From Callaeas wilsoni (taxonomy: Eukaryota > Chordata > Aves > Passeriformes > Callaeidae): 64,000 bases of DNA. Below the pieces are notes generated by a model. That model was not told the origin of the DNA. It saw only the letters and a list, made by a program, of their open reading frames with translations, and made no database searches. Numbering within the stretch: the first letter of the stretch is position 1; each line of letters opens with the position of its first letter. Where the stretch lies: the NCBI GenBank assembly GCA_013398955.1, contig VWPU01008506.1:104196-168195 (forward strand), in the 5' to 3' direction. Positions 54,553 to 64,000 of this stretch are shown piece after piece. The translations under genes and the position numbers were made by a program.

Positions 54553-54603
54553 AACCCCAAATGCTTGATGCTTGCAGCAGTGAATAACCCATTTTGATCC
54601 TCC

Positions 54604-54650
54604 ACTGCGCTGGTTTGGGCTGGGATAGAGTTAATTTGTCTACACCTTGG
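54604..54650 (+). mobile_element. Short fragment of a second avian-type LTR
   Basis: The sequence TGCGCTGGTTTGGGCTGGGA followed by TAGAGTTAATTT matches the start of an LTR type that I know as common in bird genomes (GCTGGTTTGGGCTGGGATAG). Only a few dozen bases are recognisable before the similarity fades. It is probably a truncated or decayed copy, lying about 350 bases from the CR1 tail. Confidence 0.6.
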
Positions 54651-57600
54651 TATCTTCTTAATGAATAAATCCATTATTTTCCTACTATCACCATGATAAA
54701 AGCACTACACAGAAACCTGACACAACTCCAAATAATGGCAACAGACAAGAAAGTGGCCATTTCCTCTCTTCTTCATTTCCTCTCTTTGTTTTCATTTCAT
54801 AAATTGAAGCACACAAATAGCAGAATGCCTGGTCTTTCTTGCATTTCCTTAAACAAGTCTCCTTTTACTTGGAATATGGAGAAAACCTTCCTAAGCTGGA
54901 AAAACACACACACCCCTCTCCTGCTGAGGTTAAACACACTACTCTGACTGCAGTGTGCAGATTTTCTCACAGTGTGTGTGCCCGACCTCAATGAAAGATG
55001 TAGCAACCAACATAGCTGTAATCGCAGTGTGGTTCACAATTCTGTAGCTAAGGTAAACACTGAAGCTTTATCAACACACAGCCTCAATTTACATTTATGT
55101 ACTTCTTGTCTCGTCACTATTCTTAACTGTGCTCCAAGTCCATTCTCAAGCAAATCAAATAAACATCAACTTATTTTATAAAAAATCTTGTAAGCTCGAC
55201 TAAAGGCACACTATATAAGGCACAGCTCTTAACACTGAAACAGATAAACCCTGGAGTCCAGGCTGTGCAGGTGAAAAAAGCCATTTCCTCGGTCGCTGAG
55301 AAATACGTACTTGACACATGAACTTGTAGTAGTAACTTACTCAAAACCACAATAAAATAGTAAGTTAGGGATTTCAACGTAGAACCATCCAACTGACAGC
55401 CTAAGAGCTTTCCAGTCAAGTACCTCTTAAGGCACCTACAAATGCTGACACCCAACAGCAACCACATTTAGCCTGCAGGAGGGTCCTAAACAAGCACCAA
55501 GCATACAGCAATTAGTACTACACATCAGCGTATCCCTCTCTTCTATTTTGAAGACTCATACTCCAAATTTCAAACTGCCATTTTAACAAAAAGATACCAC
55601 CAACAAAATTGTTAGGTTACACCATGCATACAGTAGATGACAAAAAAAGTTAAGGTTCATCAATATTTGGTGCATCCAGCTCCTCTTCATCAAAAACAAT
55701 GGGCAAGCACCCAAACCACAGAAAATTACACGTTAAATGCACTGAAAAGCAGTTATAAGATGGAGTTCGCCTCAAAATATAACTAAATGAGGTTATTTGA
55801 GTGAATGTATTTCTAATAGGGTATTTTGGCAATCAGTACTTGACTTTGGAGTGCTTAGCAATGACCTATATGGGAGGAAAAATTTCCATAAAGATTGCTG
55901 ATGATATGAAAATAGGCTATCATCAGCCAACATCATGCTTTCCCATACTGTCAAAATAAAATTATATATCTAGTGACAAAAAAGTCATAATTACAAGATA
56001 GAGGATTCACTTGAAAAAGAAACGACTCATAAAAATTCAGGGTAAGGAAAACCTACTGATTATTTTGGTCAAATAATTCTTCCAACTAATAATAACTTTC
56101 CTCAACCATATTTTAAAATTATTGTCTTCCTAAACAAATAATTAGCTGCTATTTTTACCCCCTCAAAAAACAAGGCCTGCACGCACCATGAGAAAGCTCA
56201 CTGGGATATACAAAAACATGTTAACTGTGGAAAGAGCAGTCTGCAGGTTGACAGCTACCACAGCAATCCTTTCCAACACCTTCCCAGACAAAAAAAGGGT
56301 AGTAAAGTGCTACCCTTCATTTTGACACTTCTGGCACTCGCTTGGGTAGTACTATACCATATGTTCCTGCATCAAGAAGTACTCTGGATACCAGGAGGAA
56401 ATGGCATAACAAGCACCAGGGTGTTGCAGCTTAAGTAAACAGAAAATAACAAGAGTGTGGGTATGGAGATACCTGTCTGGAGAGCCCAAGCAGCACCATG
56501 GAACATGAGGTCTCAGTGTTGTCTGTAATCAGACTAACAATTAAACTTTGCAGGCAAAGCTAACAACCTAATTCTTAAAAAAATAACCAACGAAGACCTA
56601 AAAAATTAATGGGAATAAAGCTTTTTTAAGCTGGGAATAAATATTGAGTTGGAGCAAACAGAATGCATAATCCTTGTATTTCATCCCAAGTGCAACTACA
56701 ACTGAAAGTATACACAGTTCTGGTGTCCCATGTAAATAAAAACTTTGAAACACGGAATAACCATCATGACTATCATAAATTACTAAAGTTACTGGGAGAG
56801 CTGACTTGCAGCAAGAAAACTCCATTGGTCTAGATGCTCCAAATACAGACAAAAGATAACCATTTAGCCTGCCCAAAAAGAATGAAAGTAGAGCTCAAAT
56901 GAGATACGAGGTATCTTCAGTCCAGCATAATGAGATTCAGTGAAGAGTTAAAGGCTGATACATGCTAAGTACAACAGGCAGTTTTTTAAGTAGTGATTAA
57001 CTCTGGGCAAATTGTTCCCATGGCTATGGTGAAGAATCCTCTATCACCAGAAGATAAATTCTCAGATCAATATCCAAAGAGAAACACAAGTCTAGACAGA
57101 ACAGAAACCACGGCAAATACTATGGCTTGTGCTGTACAGCTGAGTAGTTAAGAATCTACATCCTTCAGCTTTAAATTACCTACTAATTAAATGTCATCTT
57201 GGAAAGTGAAGTGCAGGAGCTTTTAGACAGCATTTACAGCAACACTTTTATATCCAACAGTTAAATACTAAGCAAACTTTGTCTCTCTGGATTACATTCT
57301 GAAAAGTAATCAAACATCTCAGGAAGATATCCACGAAAGCCTCCAAGATCTAAAGCACAATGCCAAGATACTTGAAAATAAAGTTGCACCAGTTTGTTAT
57401 ATGGAAACAAACTCTGTATTTTTCAATGAACCAAATTCACTACTTTTCTTCATCATTCATTATAATACATATTTAACAAATAATTGTTTTACATTAAAAA
57501 GCCATAGTTATGACAATTTTTAGCAACCTTTTCATTTAGAAGCTTCAGCCTTTTAAATACATCATAAAGAACAGAGTAAGAGTATTAGGGGAAGCTAAAG

Positions 57601-60600
57601 CCCAAACAGATTTTTACTGAACAATTGGTTTTAAATATAAAATGACTGGAGAAAACTTTTGAATACTTATATACTCATAAAATTACTCCTGGCACATTAC
57701 TTAGTTCAACAACCTACTGTCACTTCTCCTACATGAACAAAATCCATATTCATAAACGGGTGGGGCTTTTTAAATGAGCCAGCCAGTGCATGTGTGCTCC
57801 CTCTAACCACATTTATCATTGCCTTGCTAAGCACAGAAATCACCATTCAAAAAGCTAGCTGCAAAATGAGCCAGTAATAACAAAATCCAGATAAGGGCAA
57901 GTGCCTGTTTCAGTGCTAGTGCCAACTGCCACTTCTTTGCACTGCCTGAGAGCTAAGTGTGACATCTGGGTGAAAGGAAGACCACACTCTATTTTGACTA
58001 TCACTTCATTCCCTCTGGTGTAAGACTGCTGCTCAGCTCTGAAGTGCGCTCACAAATCCCAAATGCACTGCCTGAGTGAAAATGCCCGAGTCTCATCTGT
58101 TTCACACAGATTTTTCCCACATTAGCATCAAGCATCTTCTGCATTAGGTTATTATCCATGATACGAATTTATTCTCTGCATAGGCATAAGCAGCCCTGAC
58201 ACCATGTGACACAAGCAGCTGAGGAACAAAGAGCTTGGGTTACCTGCCTGGGGACAAGAGAAATGTCCGTGGCAGTTCTCCAACCAGAATCCACACCTCC
58301 ACAAGTGCAAACCAATTCCTTAACCGCAAGACTATCCTTTTCAATTTCAGCCTGAGGCTCAAAGTTGTCTTCTTCCAAATGTTCCCTGCAAGCATTACTG
58401 AAGGGCAGAGAATGATGGATTTCTCAGCCTGTCTCTTATCTTGCTAAAATTCTTTCTCTGACTTTGCTGTTTGAAACACCTTCTCCATTCTCCCAACAGA
58501 GCTGGTTTAGAGGCAACAGCAAAAGCTATTCAAAATAATCAACCAGTCTGTCATTAAAACAGTTAGGTTTAATCAGCCACTAACTTAAATTTTGTACACC
58601 TTAACTTAAATTTTGCTACAAAGAAACTAGGGATATACATTTTAAAAGACTGATTTATTTATTTTTACATTTGTTTGTTTTTTAAGTGAGCATTAATGAT
58701 ACTTAAGGCAGAGAAGCTTCAACAGCAAAAAGTGAAGGAAGGAGAGGAAGAAAAAAGAAAGCTTACATTTCAATGTGATTATTTTTGCTACGTAGACTTT
58801 AGGATTAAGAAAACAGATTAGTGCCTTAATCCAAAACAGAATTTACTAATAACTGACTTTTTGGCATTTTAAATTCCAAGTTTATTTAAGACTAATGATA
58901 TACACCTTGATTTCAATAATGCAAAATATGCAGCTACTGAGTGTTTAGCACAGGAAACATCATTTGCTCCAAAGAACTAAAGTAAGTTGGGTTTAAGTAG
59001 ATCTCTTCCTTTTCACATTGCCTCCTACTGCAAAGAGAGCCTACAAGTGAAGGGACAACACAGTCTCCAGGAAAATCTATTTTACAAGTAAAATCTTGAA
59101 TAGAATGTTAGCACCATATTATAAAAACACCTAGAAATTTTAAGGTTTCCACAATTCCTAACAAATTATAAGCAAGGTTCCAAAATTCAAGGAAGAGATG
59201 TCCAACAACGGAAGAAACAGAATATATTGTATCTCCAGCTTCTTAAAAGGGAGTTTCCCTGTTCATAGACTCTGCAAATAAATCCTGGGGGGTATTACAA
59301 CACTACACAAAGTCCTGGATAGATATGCCACAGAATCACAATAAGATGAAAAAATAGGCAGTGGAGGAGCTGGTGTTAATCTAATTCCAGTAAGAACACA
59401 AAAAATTCCCATTTTAGCAAACTTCGCAAACATTAAATTTAAGGGTGTGGCTATTTTCTCCTTCGCAGATACTGTCTGCTGTTAGAATCCTGATAGTGTG
59501 TCTTATTTTTATACTAAAAAAGTCCAGCTTATTTCTCTAGGACAGATTTCCCTCTCAGCAGCTATACAGGTATACCCATACAACCATAGTCACATAAGTT
59601 TGTTCAATAACCAGCTATGATTTTTTATACCGGGAAATGCCCCAAACATTGCTTGAACAACTTGACTGGTACCATTGAAGAACTGGCAAATACTAGAAGT
59701 GCTAACGACCTCAAAACTCCACAAGCAGATGTGTCAATCACAAAATTCTGTGAAAGACTACTTGGCTAATTCAGAAAGAGGGAGAGCGAGGTTATGATTG
59801 TGTTTGAAGATACCTTTGTCAATTCCAAGAGGTCACAATCGGTTTCTCTGGAATATACATATAAATTTTTACAAAAAAAAAAGTTACACACAGATTTTTG
59901 TGCTACAGCACAATACAATGTTGGTATATTTTGTCAGATTCTCGTAATAGCGGCAGTCAGAGCAGCAAAAGCTCTGGGAGCCAGTGAAATCAGTCCCTAA
60001 AGTGGCACTAAAATCTGATGGCTCTTCTGGCAGTATCCTATCCACTGCTTGGGACACCGGTAATAAGAAAAGGTCTTTCTGTTGTGGCAGGAGTCAGACT
60101 GCAACTGTTCTGTGCAACTACACAAGAAAAGAGATTACACCACTGCATTGGAGAGCCTGATAAAGGTCCTGAGTGCAAAAAATTCCCAGACTGCCCCAAG
60201 GTACACTTTTTGTTGACCTATAGGGAATGCAGCTAATCCCCAAAAGAAGTCTGGTGATGCCCAAGCACAAGAAGTAAGGCATGATTCATGCAGGCTGGTA
60301 ACACAATACATTTCCCAACTGAGAGAGGAAACAGGAGTAGGCCAAAATAATGTTTTAGAAAACACCTGGGCTACAGAACAACTTACACAGAGCAGTTCAG
60401 CTCAGAAAAACGACAACATCCATCAGCTAGGGCTCCATTTATTGTTGATACAAACTCAAGTTTAAGTCCCAGCTCAAATGCAGATGATCCAGGACTTTAT
60501 ACACACCTGCAGGATAAAACCCTTCAAGTGTAAGTACTAAGTATTTTCAGGGCAAAAGCGGAGAGGGGGATGCAGACATCATGAATTTCCCACTATCTTG

Positions 60601-62942
60601 GGCAAATGAGGGGTTTAAGATTTTTTTACAACATTTTGCCAATCTACTCAAAAGACAGGATAGTAATGCCACAGGCAATAAGTATTTCAATAATTTCAAA
60701 TTAATTAATGAAAAATAGGCCTTGCGTGACATGAGATGACACTACAGAGACATAGTTGTCCATCAAATCCACATAACTCCTGCTTAAAATACAAGCTCTA
60801 CCCTCCCACACACATGTAACAAGTAAATCCCCACAGAAATTATTCATAACAGTATTTCAGTTGAGAACATAATTACTTGTAATTTCATAGTAAAGGCAGC
60901 CAGATGCTCTGATGGCTCAGACCAGACACAAGTGTTCTCACGTCAAAGAGTCTATTTCAGATTAAGCTCCGCTCTCTGTATCCATACCTGAATAAATCCA
61001 CAGAAAGTTACAGACTTAAGTGGAGACGCTCCAAATGCCCAGGCCCCTTGACACCTTTATCACACAACAAACTGCCTCAAAACAACAAACAAAAAAATGC
61101 AGTTTCCTTCTACTTGTCAAAAAAGGTGAGGAATCACCTAACTCATTTCCAGATCAGGTTGCTCCTGATCTGCTAGAGCAGAACAAATGGATTTCGTTAG
61201 TAACAAACAACAAACCCTTGGAAATTCTCAAAATAAGAAGTAATGCAGCTATCCAGACTGACTGACTTTGAGGCCTTCAATTACTTCAGTTAATGCTTAT
61301 AAATTAAGTGTTATGCTTCAGTAATCATACTCAGTTGCCTCATCCAACATCAGACTATCTTGCATATGCCTGCTAAAGGGACATTTATTCAGAAGTGACA
61401 CTACTTTATTATAATTCAAATTACCCTAATTGCTTCAGACTTGTAAAGGCTACTCTGCACACTAACTGTTGGATAACCTAGGAAAGTCTTTCAACTTCAA
61501 TACCACACAGCAAAAGCTAACATTAAATACATTTAAATTATTTAGGCTAATGGATAAGGAGATTTAAAGAAGAACATTCCAAATCCACGATAACTGAACT
61601 CTGTCAGTTTTTGCTTTATTTTTCCATTTCATTTATATTCATGCCATCTGGTTGTATTGATCATGCAGTTAAACAATCTTGTGTTTTTTCAAATTAAGTA
61701 AATGCAAAACTAATTTGTCTGCTAACAAATACGCTGCAGGTGCCAGCTACAAAGTCACTTACAGACTGTTACAGAATGAGCTCCAATTCACAGTAAACAC
61801 ATTCCATAACAAATATCCAGAAGGCTAAATGGACAACCACGCTCAAACCCATGGATCACTGCTCATATAGTGAACGTTATATAGTAAGACCAACTTCTGC
61901 AAGCCTCAAGTTTCAACTGATCTGTTTAGAATTTGTATCAGACTCCACATCACAGCTACACACATCAACGGAACGGAGTAAGTGAGCAAACTAAGAAAGT
62001 TACTTCCCCTAAAAGCTGTGTCATGATAAACCACTTGCTCAAAAAGCCAGACTTACAGAAAATAAAACTGGCAATTGACAAAGCACAATAAAGCAGTATT
62101 TAAAAAGGCTGCTGAAAGTAAACAAACATTAATTTCCAAGGGCTGTGGTAGAACTTTTTAAGTGACATTTGTCTTTTTCCCACGTTTTCAGGTAAAATTG
62201 CTTGGACGTGCACAGATTATACATGTTATTTCCAGCTGTTAGCCTTATCAAAGATTTAATCTGTTCCCAAATACAAAAAAACAGACAGCTTTAGACCTAG
62301 AGATTTATAAGCAGTTACCTCTATCTTGTAATTTCAGATTACAACCCATAAAATCACACACAGTAAAAGGAGCTACTGTCTCTACAAACAGAGATGGAGG
62401 AATCAGAGGGAAAAAAAGGAGGAAGGGGGCTTTTAATTTTTAGTCATGGATTTCAGTCTTACGTTTTAGGTATCAAAATGTGTTTGTTTCTTCAACAATA
62501 CTACAGGAGGACTAAATAAACCAACAAATAGATAAAAGTCTAATGTGCATCTGGAACAGAACTACAGAAACCAAATGACAGCAAAGGGCCTTCTCTATGT
62601 CTACGTTGAAGCAGTCAAGCTTAACTTGAGATGAGTGCATCGCCAGTTCATACCAAACTTGTTCATTGTAATTTATAGCTGGTACACCTACGCATGGCCT
62701 CCAGTGTATGGAATTAGACCAGCTCCTGAAATTCTTCAGGAAGTACTGCTACAGTAGTCCTAGCACTGATTTAGCCACACGCGAGTCACAATCAGAGCAT
62801 CACAGGCATTTATGTAACTCTGTCACTTATAAATGCTTTAAATTTACTGTCAGAACATCAAGATCTCAGCCATTCCTGTGTTATTTTTTCTTGGGGTCAC
62901 CTAATATAAGTAACAGCAGGTTTTGGTCTTTTTGGTTTTTTG

Positions 62943-63024
62943 TTAAAGTTCTGTACTTTAACTTTAAAGTTCTGTACTGTTAAAGCTCTGTACAGAGCTT
63001 TATAACTAGTCCTGTACTTCTTCT
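62943..63024. repeat. Degenerate tandem array of TTAAAGTTCTGTAC units with a perfect palindrome
   Basis: The motif AAAGTTCTGTAC recurs at 62945-62956 and 62966-62977, a changed copy AAAGCTCTGTAC at 62982-62993, and a weaker AGTCCTGTAC near 63008-63017. The third copy is followed by its own reverse complement, so 62981-63002 is a perfect 22-base palindrome centred on GTAC with core AGCTCTGTACAGAGCT. It lies in intron 1 less than 1 kb from exon 1. Confidence 0.9.
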
Positions 63025-63765
63025 ATCGCATTTTCCTCTCTTTAAAATGATCACAGTGATGCCTTATATTGAAAAGTAGCATTTTGGAAACACGTCCATC
63101 CACTAAGAGGACAAAGTTGAGTAACAGAAAGTAAAACATTAACACGAAATCTTCTCTCTTGCTTTCAACAGATCCCAATACAGCATTATTAACTCCACAG
63201 TCTGGCTCCAACTCTGTAAAGATTTTGCACTACAACTAGATCAAAACCAGACCTTCCTCGGGACTTCCACAGATGCAAGTCAGCCTGTCCACACCCAACA
63301 AATTGCAGGACCTGGGCCTGTCACTGTATCAGCATAAATTAGGGGCTTGTCAAACAGGTAGGACGTAGCAACCTAAGTTACTTTATTGAACACAAAGGTA
63401 ACTGTTTCCACTGTCCCACTTCATAGCGAAAAAAATTATAGTAATAATCACAAGCATGACATTTTTCCCCATTTATTTTGGGAGGCTCTCCGTTTTTCAT
63501 TCTTGTTATCCAAGCCAACTTCACAGGAGATGGAGACTAACGTGATACAAAAAGGAGCTTACAAACGGAGCCCTGTCATGCAGAGACAGCAGCATGTGCA
63601 GCCTCAGCCCTACCCTGCCCCCGCCCGCACCCTCGGCGGCCTCGCTGGGGGACACCTCCCCGCCCGCCCTTATGCCAAACTCGGCTGGGAAAATAAACAA
63701 GTCAAACAAAAGAAAGGAGAGCGGGCGCAGCGAGGAATGGAGCCCGGCCTCGGGACGCGACGGCC

Positions 63766-63789
63766 GGGGACGGCTGGGGTCGGGTCGGG
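63766..63789 (+). other. G-quadruplex motif in the CpG island, just inside intron 1
   Basis: G tracts of 4, 4, 3 and 3 bases are separated by loops of 6, 2 and 2 bases. It lies about 100 bases downstream of the exon 1 donor on the template strand. Such motifs are frequent at the starts of CpG-island genes. Confidence 0.7.
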
Positions 63790-63882
63790 CGGCAGCGCCG
63801 GTTGCCCGGGCACCATCTTGGGGGCGGCCGGGGGCGAGGACGCGGCCCCGCAGCGCCGCCGGGGGCCGGCCCGGCGCTTTAC

Positions 63883-64000
63883 CTGCTCTGCCAGCCCTGC
63901 AGGAGGTTGGTGTATTTGCTGAGCGTCCCTTCCAGCACCTGCTCCCGCCGCCTGCCGCCGCCGCCGGGCGCCTGCGCGCCCCCCGGGCTGGCCGCCGCCG
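63883..64000 (-). CDS. OSBPL10: OSBPL10 (ORP10) exon 1, partial: low-complexity N-terminus and start of PH domain
   Basis: The minus strand, read in the frame that continues into exon 2, gives 38 complete codons and two bases of the next. A Gly/Ala/Pro-rich run with four consecutive Gly codons and RRR is followed by [18 protein letters not shown], the first strands of an ORP10/ORP11-type pleckstrin-homology domain. From memory of the family, ORP10 carries a Gly/Ser/Ala-rich N-terminal tail before [16 protein letters not shown], so this fits. The exon ends in AG followed by donor GTAAAG (63877-63882); the split Arg codon is completed by the first base of exon 2. The exon runs off the right edge, so the start codon is not visible. 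ORP10 exchanges phosphatidylserine and PI4P at ER-Golgi/endosome contact sites, working with ORP9; its PH domain binds PI4P membranes. The exon sits in a CpG island, as expected for a first exon. Confidence 0.94.

Larger units (their letters stand above)
33237..63882 (-). other. OSBPL10: OSBPL10 intron 1
   Basis: This 30.6-kb phase-2 intron splits an Arg codon between exons 1 and 2. It holds the right-hand CpG island at its 5' end, an orphan CpG-rich patch at 49.7 kb, a CR1 tail, a second LTR scrap and several short palindromic or tandem repeats, all listed separately. Elsewhere it is AT-rich and I see no coding exon. In vertebrates a long intron 1 is a usual place for enhancers and alternative promoters, but no specific enhancer can be named from the sequence. 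Confidence 0.92.
63590..64000. promoter_or_regulatory. OSBPL10: CpG island at OSBPL10 exon 1
   Basis: From about 63590 to the edge the sequence turns sharply GC-rich and dense in CpG, unlike the AT-rich DNA to its left. It covers exon 1 and about 290 bases of the start of intron 1, and it contains a G-quadruplex motif and many GC-box-like stretches. This marks the 5' end of the gene and suggests a constitutive CpG-island promoter. The transcription start site itself would lie to the right of 64000, because the coding sequence is still open at the edge. Confidence 0.9.

Noticed and set aside
60018..60236. Plus-strand frame with several Cys residues, and another frame of the same DNA that looks helical
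   Set aside because: Two different frames look equally protein-like, there is no recognisable family, and the first has no clear acceptor. Probably chance in a slightly GC-richer stretch.
1..64000. tRNA, rRNA, CRISPR, bacterial operon or phage features
   Set aside because: I saw no tRNA B-box-like GGTTCRANNCC, no spaced direct-repeat array and no compact coding; the window is intronic vertebrate DNA.

Overview
This window is vertebrate nuclear DNA, most likely from a bird and probably from the neoavian side rather than a galliform. The evidence is a 5'-truncated CR1 LINE tail at about 53.9-54.25 kb with the typical avian 3' end, an LTR at 2.64-3.58 kb that resembles a family I know from songbird and other neoavian genomes, a scrap of a second avian-type LTR near 54.6 kb, compact but still large introns, an AT-rich base composition and a CpG island confined to a first exon. 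There are no prokaryotic-style genes, operons, CRISPR arrays or origins.

Essentially the whole window is the 5' half of one minus-strand gene, OSBPL10 (oxysterol-binding-protein-related protein 10, ORP10). Transcription runs from the right edge to the left. Four coding exons can be joined with consistent phases and GT/AG borders: exon 1 (63883 to beyond 64000, Gly/Ala-rich N-terminus and start of the PH domain), exon 2 (33055-33236, core of the PH domain), exon 3 (31209-31288, C-terminal helix of the PH domain) and exon 4 (19598-19789, Ser-rich linker). The start codon and promoter lie beyond the right edge. The exons for the rest of the linker, the ORP9-binding region and the C-terminal lipid-transfer (ORD) domain lie beyond the left edge; I looked for the next exon in 1-19597 and did not find it. 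Together the four exons encode the phosphoinositide-binding membrane-targeting module of ORP10.

Layout from left to right: 1-19597 is intron 4 (left-truncated), with the LTR, a TG/TA/CA hairpin microsatellite, a T/G homopolymer tract, a G-quadruplex motif and a 25-bp tandem duplication. 19598-19789 is exon 4. 19790-31208 is intron 3, with a CTCF-like motif near 22.95 kb. 31209-31288 is exon 3, 31289-33054 the short intron 2 and 33055-33236 exon 2. 33237-63882 is the 30.6-kb intron 1, holding short palindromic tandem repeats, an orphan CpG-rich patch at about 49.7 kb, the CR1 and LTR scraps, and the promoter-proximal CpG island at its right end. Exon 1 fills the last 118 bases.

Nearly all open frames in the window are chance frames in intronic DNA or fall in the mobile elements. 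I saw no previously undescribed multi-gene system. The points most worth checking are the intronic CpG island, one exon-like open frame with splice-like borders near 16 kb, a two-residue insertion in the PH domain, and several palindromic or tandem structures.
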